The notes under the pieces: generated by a model | Databases searched by the model: none | What the model was told of the DNA's origin: nothing | What the model saw: the letters and a program-made list of their open reading frames with translations, nothing else | Shown: positions 17,641-26,313 of the stretch, one piece after another | Layout: every line of letters begins with the position of its first letter | Numbering within the stretch: the first letter of the stretch is position 1 | From: Pseudarthrobacter chlorophenolicus A6 | GTDB lineage: Bacteria; Actinomycetota; Actinomycetes; Actinomycetales; Micrococcaceae | Length of the DNA: 64,000 bases | Direction of reading: 5' to 3' | Assembly (NCBI RefSeq): GCF_000022025.1 | Contig: NC_011886.1 | Span: forward strand, 4,139,953-4,203,952 | Position numbers and translations under genes: made by a program

Positions 17641-19131
17641 ATGAAAACGCAGTCCCTGCCGGCACCTCCGGCGCACAACAGCTCCGGCCGGCCGGGGCCT
17701 TCGCACCTATCCGTTTCCGGCACTCCGCCTACCGCCCGGGACAGCAGCGGATGGTTCAGCCGCCAGCGCCGGCAGCGGCTGCTGAGGGCCGACCTCCTGA
17801 CTGTTATTGCCTGGGGTTCCGTTGCCGCCGCCGTCGCCCTCTGGCTTGCCGACGGCGGTGCGGCCGAAGTCGGCTCCGTCGCCGCTGCGTTCACGGCGGC
17901 CGGGATCGTGGCCGGTTTGGCTGGCATGGACCTTGTCCTGCTGATGCTTCTGCTGGCAGCCCGGATTCCGTACATCGACCGCACCATCGGCCATGACCGG
18001 GCGCTGGAGTTCCACCGCAAACTCGGCAAACCCTCGCTTTACCTGCTGCTGGCACATGGCTTCCTGCTCGCGGTGGGATACGGCATGGCGGAAGGCCTTG
18101 ACCCGGTCAGCGAGTCCATCGCCCTCTGGCAGCAGGTCCCGGACATGTGGCTGGCGTTCGTCTCCATGGGGCTCTTCATTGCGGTGGTGGTGACCTCCCT
18201 GGTGGCGGTCCGGCGCCGCTTCCCGTACGAGTTCTGGTACGCGGTCCACCTCCTCACCTACGCTGCCGTGGGCACGTCCCTGCCGCACCAGTTCAGCGTG
18301 GGCGGGCTGTTCGCGGAAGGTACCTGGCAGCGGTGGTACTGGCTGGCGATTTGCATCGCCACCGGTGCGGCGCTGGTGTACTTCCGCGTGCTGCAGCCCC
18401 TCCTGGCAACGTCTCGGCACCAGCTCACGGTGTCCCGGGTGGAGGTGGAGGCGCCGGGCGTCATCAACATCTTCATGGCGGGCCGGCAGCTGGACCGGCT
18501 GGCGGAAACGGGCGGACGCTTCTTCATCTGGCGCTTCCTGGCACCCGGAATGTGGTGGCACCCCCACCCGTTCAGCCTGTCCGCCGAGCCCGCCGTCACC
18601 GGACCGCACGGCGAAGGCACCCTGCGCGTGACGGTGCGCAACCTTGGCGCCGGCTCCGCACAGCTGGTGCGGTTGCGGAAGGGGACCAAGGTTGCCATCG
18701 AGGGCCCTTACGGCCTCCTCAGCACCGCGGCCCGCACCAGGAAGAAGGTGGTGATGATCGGCGCGGGCATAGGCATCACGCCATTGCGTGCCCTGCTGGA
18801 AACCACCCCGTTCGCTCCAGGGGACGCGAGCGTCCTGCTGAGGGGCCACACTGACCAGGAACTGTACCTGAGCAGCGAAATCCTGGACCTGTGCCGCACC
18901 CGCGGCGTTCGCCTCTTCCATCTTCCGGGTCCAAGGTCACGCATCCGTTCCAGCTGGTTGCCCCAGGAAGCCGTCCGGGGCGGCTACGGGCTCACGGCTT
19001 TCGTCCCCGACGTCGCGGAATCCGACGTCTATGTCTGCGGCCCTTCTGGATGGGCGGACAGCGTGATCGCTGACGTCCGGCAGGCCGGAGTCCCCGAAGA
19101 CCAGATCCATCACGAAAGGTTCGACTGGTGA
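17641..19131 (+). CDS. Ferric-reductase-like transmembrane protein with FAD/NAD(P) domain
   Basis: Membrane flavohaem-type reductase of 496 residues. The N-terminal half has about six membrane segments with histidines suited to bind haem (FHRKLGKPSLYLLLAHG; YAVHLLTYAAVGTSLPHQF). The C-terminal half has the FAD motif HPHPFSLSAEP, the nucleotide motif GAGIGITPLRALL and a final CGPSGW. The ATG at 17641 follows TTAGG and is preferred over a longer frame from 17527. It overlaps by 4 bases with a periplasmic FMN-binding protein and is followed by apbE, so it probably passes electrons from cytoplasmic NAD(P)H across the membrane to the flavoprotein. Confidence 0.85.
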   Translation: MKTQSLPAPPAHNSSGRPGPSHLSVSGTPPTARDSSGWFSRQRRQRLLRADLLTVIAWGSVAAAVALWLADGGAAEVGSVAAAFTAAGIVAGLAGMDLVLLMLLLAARIPYIDRTIGHDRALEFHRKLGKPSLYLLLAHGFLLAVGYGMAEGLDPVSESIALWQQVPDMWLAFVSMGLFIAVVVTSLVAVRRRFPYEFWYAVHLLTYAAVGTSLPHQFSVGGLFAEGTWQRWYWLAICIATGAALVYFRVLQPLLATSRHQLTVSRVEVEAPGVINIFMAGRQLDRLAETGGRFFIWRFLAPGMWWHPHPFSLSAEPAVTGPHGEGTLRVTVRNLGAGSAQLVRLRKGTKVAIEGPYGLLSTAARTRKKVVMIGAGIGITPLRALLETTPFAPGDASVLLRGHTDQELYLSSEILDLCRTRGVRLFHLPGPRSRIRSSWLPQEAVRGGYGLTAFVPDVAESDVYVCGPSGWADSVIADVRQAGVPEDQIHHERFDW

Positions 19132-19700
19132 AAGCACGCGGAACACTCGCCGCAGCGGTGGCGTCCGCCGGCATCCTCCTGGCAGGCTGGCAGGCCGGCA
19201 CGCAGGCCGGGGGCAGCAGCACGCTCGCGTCAGGTTCAAGTACGACGACGGCAGGATCCACGGGTTCGACAGGGACGGGCACGCCCGGGGCGGGTTCGTC
19301 GGGGTCGGGTTCGTCGGGCAGTTCCGGCACCACCGGGTCCTCGGGCACGTCCAGCGGGTCCACCGGGTCCGGCTCCTCCGGCAGTTCGAGCAGCTCCGGC
19401 TCCTCAAGCAGCGGCACGGCAACGGCAGGCACCTACCAGGGCGCCGACGTCCAGACGAGGTTCGGTGCGGTGCAGGTCCAGATCACGGTGGCCTCAGGGA
19501 AGATCACGGACGTGACGGCCCTGCACCTGACCGACGACGACCGCAAATCCATCCAGATCAGCAACCGTGCGGCGCCGCTCCTGCGGACCGAGGTGCTGGC
19601 CGCACAGTCGGCTGACGTCCAGACCATCAGCGGAGCCACCGTCACCAGCAACGCCTACCTCACCTCGCTCCAGGCAGCCATCGATGCCGCGAACCTCTGA
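19128..19700 (+). CDS. Exported FMN-binding domain protein
   Basis: 190 residues starting with GTG inside the previous stop (GTGA). An N-terminal signal-like helix is followed by a Ser/Gly/Thr-rich linker of about 75 residues, then a compact FMN_bind domain from about residue 105. The motif SGATVTSNAY is the site where ApbE attaches FMN to threonine. The protein is therefore probably a surface electron carrier flavinylated by the next gene product. Its final acceptor is unknown. The linker is low complexity and may vary between strains. Confidence 0.85.
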   Translation: MKARGTLAAAVASAGILLAGWQAGTQAGGSSTLASGSSTTTAGSTGSTGTGTPGAGSSGSGSSGSSGTTGSSGTSSGSTGSGSSGSSSSSGSSSSGTATAGTYQGADVQTRFGAVQVQITVASGKITDVTALHLTDDDRKSIQISNRAAPLLRTEVLAAQSADVQTISGATVTSNAYLTSLQAAIDAANL

Positions 19701-20505
19701 TCCCCTCCGGTTACCGGACACGGGCTCGAAACTCTCGGCACGGACCTTTGAGTGCATGGGAACCGTCGTCAGCCTGACCTTCGCGGACTCCCCCGCGGCA
19801 GGGCAGGAGACCCAGGACGAACTCGCAGCGGCAACCGCCGTCGTCGAACGCCTGTTCCGCGAACTGGACGAGACGTTCAGCCTGTACCGCCCGGCGTCGG
19901 AAGCCAGCCGCCTGGCCCGCGGCGAACTGACGCTCCGGAACGGCTCACCGGAGATGCGGGCACGGTATGCGGAGGCGCACGAGTGGCGGCTCCTGACCGC
20001 AGGCGCTTTTTCGCCCGAGCGGCCGGACGGCGTTCTGGACCTCTCGGGGCTCATCAAGGGCCACGCGATCCGCGAGGCGGGGCGGTCCCTGCTTGCCCTG
20101 GGCCGCCGCGACTGGTGCCTCAACGCCGGCGGCGACATCCTGGTCAGCGGCTCACCCGTTCCGGGGTCCGGCGCAGCGTGGAAAGCCGGCATTGTCGATC
20201 CGGCAGACCGGCACTCCCTGATCTGTGGCTATGCGCTGGGCGGGGCCGGGGCGCACTCAGCCCTGGCCACGTCCGGCTCGGCCGAGCGCGGCGAACACAT
20301 CTGGCGGGTGGACGGTGTTTCCGACTTCGTCCAGGTCACTGTTGCAGCCGCGGACGTGGTGACGGCGGACGTCCTGGCCACAGCGATCGTCTCCGGCGGG
20401 ATGCCGGTACTCAATCTCGCCACGGACCGGTGGGATGTTGGGGTCCTGGCCGTCCACGCCGACGGCTCACTGCTGGCCACCCCCGCGTTCCGCCGCCAGA
20501 TCTGA
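19684..20505 (+). CDS. apbE: FAD:protein FMN transferase
   Basis: 273 residues. It transfers FMN from FAD to a threonine of its partner protein using magnesium. Family marks are CMGTVVSL near the start, GLIKGHAI, LNAGGDILVSG, ALATSGSAERG and TADVLATAIVSGG at the metal site. The chosen ATG (19684) lies inside the end of the FMN-binding gene, a 17-base overlap; its ribosome binding site is weak, so a nearby start is possible. There is no obvious lipobox, so the location (inside or outside the membrane) is unclear. The substrate is very probably the preceding gene product. Confidence 0.88.
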   Translation: MPRTSDPLRLPDTGSKLSARTFECMGTVVSLTFADSPAAGQETQDELAAATAVVERLFRELDETFSLYRPASEASRLARGELTLRNGSPEMRARYAEAHEWRLLTAGAFSPERPDGVLDLSGLIKGHAIREAGRSLLALGRRDWCLNAGGDILVSGSPVPGSGAAWKAGIVDPADRHSLICGYALGGAGAHSALATSGSAERGEHIWRVDGVSDFVQVTVAAADVVTADVLATAIVSGGMPVLNLATDRWDVGVLAVHADGSLLATPAFRRQI

Positions 20506-20521
20506 CTGCCAGGGCTCCTTG

Positions 20522-21295
20522 CTAGGCCTGCTGAGGAAGCCTGGTGAGCCGCGGGTACTTGGGGGCCAGATTGTCGCCGGAGGACTTGCCGGTAACCCGC
20601 CGGGCCACCCAGGGCGCGGCGTATTCACGGAACCACTGGGCGTTGGCGCGCAGGGCATCCGTCCCGCTGAGCTGCGGAACCGGGGTCATCGGCGGAACAT
20701 CAATGGAGTGCTCGTACTTGAGGACCTCCAGCACCCGTTTCGCCATGTTGGCGTGCCCCGCGGCGGACATGTGCATCCGGTCCCGCGCCCACATGCCCCA
20801 GTCGTAGTACTCACTGAAGCGCCAGTAGTCCACCAGCAGGGCGCCGTGGTCCCCGGCAATCCCGCGGACCAGTTCGTTGTAGATGGCGGTGCGGCCGCGC
20901 ATGGTGCCGAACACCTTCGAGCCGCGCGCGTCGAACCCGGTGAACATCACCACAGTGGCACCCGTGGCACTCAGCCTGCGGACGCCGTCGTCGTATTCGG
21001 CCATCAGGTCATCGATGTCGATCCGGGGGCGCAGGATGTCGTTGGCGCCGGCGTAGATGCTCACCAGGGTGGGCTGGAGTTCGACGGCGGCGTCCACCTG
21101 CTCGGTGAGGATTTGCCGGAGTTTCCTGCCGCGGATGGCGAGGTTGGCGTAACCGAATCCGGGGTCTCCCGCGCCGAGTTGCTCGGCCACGCGGTCAGCC
21201 CAGCCGCGGACGCCGTTGGGGCGGGCCGGGTCGTCGTCGCCCACGCCCTCCGTAAAGGAATCGCCGAGGGCAACAAACCGGGATGTGAAGTCCAT
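20522..21295 (-). CDS. SGNH/GDSL-family hydrolase
   Basis: 257 residues, probable esterase or lipase of the SGNH fold. Block I is FVALGDSFTEGVGD with the catalytic serine, block III is YAGANDIL, and block V is DRMHMSAAGH with the catalytic Asp-His. There is no signal peptide, so it is probably cytoplasmic. The substrate is not known. It closely resembles the product at 22259-23104, so the two are paralogues. Convergent with apbE. Confidence 0.88.
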   Translation of the reverse strand: MDFTSRFVALGDSFTEGVGDDDPARPNGVRGWADRVAEQLGAGDPGFGYANLAIRGRKLRQILTEQVDAAVELQPTLVSIYAGANDILRPRIDIDDLMAEYDDGVRRLSATGATVVMFTGFDARGSKVFGTMRGRTAIYNELVRGIAGDHGALLVDYWRFSEYYDWGMWARDRMHMSAAGHANMAKRVLEVLKYEHSIDVPPMTPVPQLSGTDALRANAQWFREYAAPWVARRVTGKSSGDNLAPKYPRLTRLPQQA

Positions 21296-21351
21296 CCGGT
21301 TAGTTTGCCACCCGTTGCCGGAAGCAACCAATCCCGGGCGGAGTTCAGGGG

Positions 21352-21837
21352 TCAGGGCTGGGTTTCGCGCAGGATCCAGTGGTCTGAATCGAGGCGGCCC
21401 ACCACTTTTTCGCCGATCCGGGCCAGGTCCTCGACGTCTTCTTCCGTGAGGGCATCGAGGAAGAGGTTCCGGACGTCTTCCACGTGGCCGGGCGCGAGGC
21501 CCACGATGGTGGACATGCCTTCCTCGGTGAGGTGGGCAATGGTGACCCGGGCGTCGCGCGGGTGCGGACGGCGTTCCACCCAGCCGCGTTTCTGCAGCTT
21601 TGTCACTACGTGCGAGAGCCGGGACAGGGAGGCGCTGGTGCGCGCGGCGAGTTCGCTCATGGGCAGGAACCGCTGCTCCGATTCCGACAGCATGGCCAGG
21701 ACGGTGTAGTCGAACAGGGAAAGCTTGCCTGCAGCATGGAGCTTGGTGTCCAGCGCGGCCGGGAGCAATGTGTTGATGCTTACCAGGGCCAGCCAGGCAC
21801 GGCGTTCGTCGGCACTCAGCCAGCGCGGTTCGGTCAT
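21352..21837 (-). CDS. MarR-family transcriptional regulator
   Basis: 161 residues with a winged helix: LSLFDYTVLAMLSES, then MSELAARTSASLSRLSHVVTKLQKRGWVERRPHPRDARVT, the classic MarR recognition helix and wing. It probably responds to a small aromatic compound or to oxidation. It lies 56 bases upstream of the SGNH gene on the same strand and is divergent from the broken YciI-like gene, so either may be its target. Confidence 0.9.
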   Translation of the reverse strand: MTEPRWLSADERRAWLALVSINTLLPAALDTKLHAAGKLSLFDYTVLAMLSESEQRFLPMSELAARTSASLSRLSHVVTKLQKRGWVERRPHPRDARVTIAHLTEEGMSTIVGLAPGHVEDVRNLFLDALTEEDVEDLARIGEKVVGRLDSDHWILRETQP

Positions 21838-21938
21838 GCACCCATTCTACGATTGATCCTTCAACCGACGGACAGGGCGGGATGGCCGGTGGAGCCGGTG
21901 CCCAATGCCGGGGCCCTTCGAGCCGGTAATCTGGGCGC

Positions 21939-22262
21939 ATGTATGTTGTCTCCCTGACCTACCGGGTTCCGCAGGACATTGTGGACTTCCACAACGACGC
22001 CCACATCGCCTGACTGCAGAAGGCCTTCGACGACGGCGTCTTCATTGCCGCGGGCCGCAAAGTCCCCCGGACCGGCGGGCTGCTGCTCTCCCAGGCCGAC
22101 CGGTCAGTCCTGGACGCGAGCCTCGAGCAGGACCCGTTCTATTCGAACGGCGTTGCTGACTTCGAGGTGGTGGAGTTCCATGCCGGACGCGTGGCCCCCG
22201 GCTACGAGATCCTGCTGGACACCCCTCCCGCACCCCCGGCTGAGGCGGCCCCTGGCCGTTAA
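21939..22262 (+). pseudogene. YciI-like protein, interrupted by an in-frame TGA
   Basis: The frame encodes a 107-residue YciI-type protein (start MYVVSLTYRVPQD, DFHNDAHIA, then LQKAFDDGVFIAAGRK and ADFEVVEF). Codon 25 (22011-22013) is TGA where the family has tryptophan before LQKAF, so one G-to-A change from TGG explains it. The rest of the frame has no damage and ends at TAA 22260-22262, which suggests a recent mutation or a sequencing error. TAATCT about 7 bases before the ATG suggests a leaderless transcript. The last four bases overlap the end of the convergent SGNH gene. Confidence 0.8.
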
Positions 22263-23104
22263 GGCGCGTTGCCGCCGTCGGACGCTCCTGCGGCGAGCTT
22301 TTTCAGCCCGCCTTTGCGCGGCACCTTGACGGGTTCGGGCCAGCGGGGCGTGAGCGCGTCCCCCAGGGTGACGCCGCGCAGCTTGCGGCCGAACAGGGGC
22401 AGGACCCAGTCGTGGACCCACCGCCGCTGCCGCCGTTCCCATTCCCGCAGCGTCAGCGGGGTGGGCGGCTCCCAGTCCTTGGGCCTGATCTTGTGCGGCA
22501 CACCCAGCTGGTCCAGGACCTGCCCGGCAAGATACTTGTGGCCGGCTTTGGACATGTGCAGCCGGTCCGAGTCCCACATGCGCCTGTCGTGGAAGGCGTC
22601 CAGGCACCAGTAATCCACCAGCACCGCACCATATTTTCCCGCGATGGCCCGCACCTGCTGGTTGTAGAAGGTGTTCCGCTTCTTCAGCGGCTCCAGCAGG
22701 GCGGAAACCTTGACGTCGAAGCCGGTGAAAAGGACCACTCTGGCCCCGGTGGCGGCGAGCCTGGCCACCAGTTCCTCGTAGTCCGCCATGAGCGTGGACA
22801 TGTCAGTTTTCAGGTCCAGGATGTCGTTGCCGCCCGCGTACAGCGTGACCAGGGCGGGCCGCATCCGCAGAGCGGGTTCCAGTTGTTCATCGATGATGTG
22901 GCGGAGCCGTTTGCTCCTGATGGCAAGGTTGGCATATTTCCAGCCCGGCTGCGCCTTGGCGAGCTTCTCGGCCACCCGGTCCGCCCAGCCGCGGACCCCG
23001 TTGGGCAGCCGCTCGTCCCGGTCCCCCACGCCCTCGGTGAACGAGTCACCCAGGGCAACAAACACCCGCCGCCCGGAACTGGGAAGCAAGGATTCAGGCA
23101 CCAC
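22259..23104 (-). CDS. SGNH/GDSL-family hydrolase, second paralogue
   Basis: 281 residues with the same blocks as the paralogue at 20522-21295: FVALGDSFTEGVGD, YAGGNDIL and DRLHMSKAGH. The C terminus is longer and basic (RKLRG, KVPRKGGLKKL). It begins with two GTG codons in a row, either of which could start. No signal peptide is seen. Substrate unknown; an ester or an acetylated cell-wall or sugar compound is possible. Confidence 0.86.
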   Translation of the reverse strand: MVPESLLPSSGRRVFVALGDSFTEGVGDRDERLPNGVRGWADRVAEKLAKAQPGWKYANLAIRSKRLRHIIDEQLEPALRMRPALVTLYAGGNDILDLKTDMSTLMADYEELVARLAATGARVVLFTGFDVKVSALLEPLKKRNTFYNQQVRAIAGKYGAVLVDYWCLDAFHDRRMWDSDRLHMSKAGHKYLAGQVLDQLGVPHKIRPKDWEPPTPLTLREWERRQRRWVHDWVLPLFGRKLRGVTLGDALTPRWPEPVKVPRKGGLKKLAAGASDGGNAP

Positions 23105-23316
23105 CCGCCCAACCTAGCCCCACCAAGGAAAGCGCAGGAAAAGCCGAAGTGAAGCAAAGATGACGAACGCACAGAGCTGGGACCGGCGTCTTGCGTAGGA
23201 GCGCATCGCCGACCAGAGCGAAGTGAGGCCGCCCGCGGCCGAACGGAGCGCCGGAAGGTGTCTAAGCGACGGCAAGGCGCCGGTCTCGGCGCCCCAGGCA
23301 AGGGGGCGGCAGAGGC

Positions 23317-24387
23317 TTACCCTTCGGCTTTGCCCTGCCTCCAGTAACCCATGAACGCAACCTGCTTCCGGTCGATGCCCACGTCCCGCACCAGGTAGCG
23401 GCGCATGTCCTTGATGACGGCTGCTTCGCCTGCGATCCACGCATAGAACGGCATGGCACCGGCGGGCATGTCCGGGTTCTTGGTGGCGCTGATGGCGGCG
23501 GTTTCCATCCGGGACGGTGTCTCCCAAAGGATGTCCTCGTCCACGTTGACGTCTTCGGGCTCGGGGCCCGCACCGGCGTCGGAGGCTTTGATGCCCACCC
23601 AGCCCGGGACGGGGACTGCCTTGCGTACGGCGTCCTGCAGCAGCTGGCCGTGCGGGCGGGACCGGCCGATCGCTGCACCGCGGGCCAGCCAGGTGATTTC
23701 GATGTCCGCCGGCGAGCTGAGCTGCTGGAAGTCGCCGGCTTCCGGGACTTCGAGGAAGGCGTGGCCGGTCATGTAGGACGGGAGGCTCTCGAGGATGGCG
23801 GAGATGGCCGGAATCGCAGTCTCGTCGCCGGCGAGCAGGACGCGCTGGGCCAGGCCCGGCCGCCATTCGATGCCGGAGTAGATTTCGGCGGTGACGCAGT
23901 GCGCTGCGCGGTTATTGGGGCCGATGATGGTGATGGCGTCGCCGGGCTTGGCGTTCAGTGCCCAGTTGGCGGCGGGCCCGCCGTTTCCGTGGTCGTCAAA
24001 GTGCATGACGAAGTCCACGTCGATTTCCGGGTACACCTCGTCCAGCCGGGCGTCGCGCACGGTGTAGGTGCGCATCGAGCCCTTCACGGCGGGGTCCATG
24101 GCCAGCCATTCGCGGTACCAGCCCGATTCGCTCATTTCGAAGACCGGCAGGGGAATCTGTGTTCCGTCGGCAGCGACGGACGGGATCATCAGCTTGATCC
24201 GGAGGTCCAGGGTGTCCCCGTGGACACCGAAATCGCGGAGGCAGTAGCCGCCGAACGTGATCCGGCGGAAGTTGGGGCTGAGCTCCTGCACCGATGAGAC
24301 GGTGACCTCGAAGGCCAGCGTCATCGGTTCTGTGTTCATGGGCTTGAGGTTCTGTGACGTGGTGGCTGCGGCGTCGCGGGTCTTCAT
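23317..24387 (-). CDS. Siderophore-interacting protein (FAD-dependent ferric-siderophore reductase)
   Basis: 356 residues of the ViuB/SIP family, which reduce ferric siderophores in the cytoplasm to release iron. Seen are the FAD domain with MRTYTVRDAR, an oxygen/flavin-binding IIGPNNRAA segment, and the C-terminal NAD(P)H domain with LLAGDETAIPAISAILE and the final YAWIAGEAAVIKDMRRYL and GYWRQGKAEG typical of SIP proteins. It is last in the iron operon; its ATG overlaps the ATPase stop by 4 bases. Internal Met codons leave the exact start open. Confidence 0.93.
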   Translation of the reverse strand: MKTRDAAATTSQNLKPMNTEPMTLAFEVTVSSVQELSPNFRRITFGGYCLRDFGVHGDTLDLRIKLMIPSVAADGTQIPLPVFEMSESGWYREWLAMDPAVKGSMRTYTVRDARLDEVYPEIDVDFVMHFDDHGNGGPAANWALNAKPGDAITIIGPNNRAAHCVTAEIYSGIEWRPGLAQRVLLAGDETAIPAISAILESLPSYMTGHAFLEVPEAGDFQQLSSPADIEITWLARGAAIGRSRPHGQLLQDAVRKAVPVPGWVGIKASDAGAGPEPEDVNVDEDILWETPSRMETAAISATKNPDMPAGAMPFYAWIAGEAAVIKDMRRYLVRDVGIDRKQVAFMGYWRQGKAEG

Positions 24388-25205
24388 GAAACAAGCTCCA
24401 GTTCGGTGGGGACGTGATGGCGGCCGATGGGAATGATCAGGGGCGTTCCGGAAACGGGATCCGGGATGACGCGGGATTCGAGGTTGAAGACGCTGCGGAC
24501 CAGGTCCTCGGTGACAACCTCGCGCGGGGTACCTTCGGCCACCACGGCGCCGGCTTTCATGGCAATCACGTTGTCTGCGTAGCGAGCCGCGAGGTTCAGG
24601 TCGTGCAGGACGATCGCCACGGTGGTCCCGCGCCTGCGGTTAAGGTCCGTGACGAGGTCCAGGACTTCCACCTGGTGGGCCAGGTCGAGGTACGTGGTGG
24701 GTTCGTCCAGCAGCAGAACGTCGGTTTCCTGCGCCAGGGCCATGGCGATCCAGACCCGCTGGCGCTGCCCGCCGGAGAGTTCGTCCACGTTCCGCCCAGC
24801 GAGGGCCAGCGTTTCGGTGGCCTCCAGCGCACGCTGCACCGCGGCGTCGTCCCCGGCGCTCCAGCTGCGGAAGAAGCCCTGGTGCGGGTACCGGCCGCGG
24901 CCCACCAGGTCGCGGACGGTGATGCCGTCCGGCGCGGTGGGATGCTGCGGCAGCAGGCCGAGGGTGCGGGCCAGTTCGCGGGCAGGGCGGGTGTGGATGT
25001 CCTTGCCGTCCAGCGTCACAGCGCCCCCGGCAGGTCTAAGGAGCCGGGACAGTCCGCGGAGCAGAGTGGACTTTCCGCAGGCGTTGGCGCCCACGATCAT
25101 GGTCACCCTGCCTTCGGGGATTTCGACACTGAGGCCGTCCACCACGCAGCGCTGATCGTATTTCAGCGTCAGGTCCTTGGCGTTCAGAACTGCCACGTCA
25201 GGCAT
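24384..25205 (-). CDS. Iron-siderophore ABC transporter ATP-binding protein
   Basis: 273 residues of the FecE/FepC type. Walker A is GANACGKST, the signature is LSGGQRQRVWIAM, Walker B is VLLLDEPTTYLD, and the switch histidine is in IVLHDLNLA. It powers import through the two permeases encoded just upstream. The ATG at 25205 overlaps the end of the permease gene by 8 bases, showing tight coupling. A longer frame upstream to 25466 overlaps the permease gene and is not used. Confidence 0.95.
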   Translation of the reverse strand: MPDVAVLNAKDLTLKYDQRCVVDGLSVEIPEGRVTMIVGANACGKSTLLRGLSRLLRPAGGAVTLDGKDIHTRPARELARTLGLLPQHPTAPDGITVRDLVGRGRYPHQGFFRSWSAGDDAAVQRALEATETLALAGRNVDELSGGQRQRVWIAMALAQETDVLLLDEPTTYLDLAHQVEVLDLVTDLNRRRGTTVAIVLHDLNLAARYADNVIAMKAGAVVAEGTPREVVTEDLVRSVFNLESRVIPDPVSGTPLIIPIGRHHVPTELELVS

Positions 25206-26313
25206 CCTTTCGGTTGTTCGTGACCAGGAGCCACAGCAGGAACGGGGCACCGAGCGCGCCGGTGATGACGCCCACCGGCAGGACGGTTCCGTCCAGCACC
25301 AGCGGGGCAAGGTTGGCGGCGAGGAAGTCCGCGGCGAGGACGATGAGGGCCCCCACCAGGGCCGACGCCGGCAGGCTGGCTTTACGGGTGAAGCGCCGGG
25401 CGATGGGACCGGCCAGGAAGGCGACGAACGAGACCGGCCCGGCGGCCGCCGTCGCCACCGCCGCAAGGGTGACGGCGATGATGACCAGGGCGAGGCGGGC
25501 GGCGTTGACCCGGATGCCCAGGCCTGCCGCGGTGTCGTCGCCCAGTTCGAGGATGCGCAGCGGCCCGGCGATGACGGCCACAGCGGGAAGGAGCACGGCG
25601 AGGGCCAGGAACAGGATCCCGGCGCGGTCCCAGTTGGCGGAGTTCAGGGAACCGTTGAGCCACACCAGGGCGTCTGCGGCGGTGCGGATATCAGCGCGCG
25701 TCATCAGGAAGTTGACCACGGCGTGCAGGGCGGCAGCGATTCCGACGCCTGCCAGTACCAGCCGGTTGCCGGCGGCATTGCCCCGGCCGGCCCCGCGGAT
25801 CCCGCCGCTGGAAATCGCGTAGATCAGGCCCGCTACGGCCAGGGCCCCCACCAGCGCGGCGCCGGACACCACTGCACCTGATGCGCCAAAAATCACGATG
25901 GCCACCACGGCTGCGGCGCTGGCGCCATAGCTGATGCCGATGATGTCCGGGCTGGCCAGCGGGTTGCGGAGCATCGTCTGGAAGAGTGCACCGGCCAGCC
26001 CGAAGGCCAGTCCGATCATGGTTCCGATGACCGCCCGCGGGAGCTTGTTCTCCATGACGATGAAACTGGCACCGGGGATCCGGGGACCGCCGGTCAGGTG
26101 GTTGAAGACGATGGTGAAGAAGTCAGGGATGGTCACCGTGTAACTGCCCAGCAGCACGGAAACGAAAAAGAGGACCACGACGCCGGTGGCCAGGAAGGCG
26201 GTCCGGTTCAGGGGGATCCGTTCCCGGCGTTGCCCTATCACTTTTGGTCCCTTGGACCCGGTTTTGGCAGCGATATCTGATGGGGCAAGCGGGGTGGTTG
26301 CCTTGAGGGTCAC
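25198..26313 (-). CDS. Iron-siderophore ABC transporter permease (FecD/FepG type)
   Basis: 371 residues with an N-terminal cytoplasmic tail of about 45 residues followed by nine to ten membrane segments. Family marks are ENKLPRAVIGTMIGLAFGLAGALFQTMLRNPLASPDIIGIS and the late GPVSFVAFLAGPIARR. It starts with GTG at 26313 overlapping the stop of the partner permease (GTGA). It pairs with the next permease to form the membrane channel. Confidence 0.93.
   Translation of the reverse strand: MTLKATTPLAPSDIAAKTGSKGPKVIGQRRERIPLNRTAFLATGVVVLFFVSVLLGSYTVTIPDFFTIVFNHLTGGPRIPGASFIVMENKLPRAVIGTMIGLAFGLAGALFQTMLRNPLASPDIIGISYGASAAAVVAIVIFGASGAVVSGAALVGALAVAGLIYAISSGGIRGAGRGNAAGNRLVLAGVGIAAALHAVVNFLMTRADIRTAADALVWLNGSLNSANWDRAGILFLALAVLLPAVAVIAGPLRILELGDDTAAGLGIRVNAARLALVIIAVTLAAVATAAAGPVSFVAFLAGPIARRFTRKASLPASALVGALIVLAADFLAANLAPLVLDGTVLPVGVITGALGAPFLLWLLVTNNRKDA

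Noticed and set aside
22011..22013. Selenocysteine codon in the YciI-like gene
   Set aside because: The family has tryptophan at this place, no downstream selenocysteine hairpin is evident, and a TGG to TGA change is simpler.
24384..25466. Longer start for the iron ABC ATPase
   Set aside because: The added 87 codons overlap the permease gene and have no ATPase homology; the ATG at 25205 starts the domain properly.
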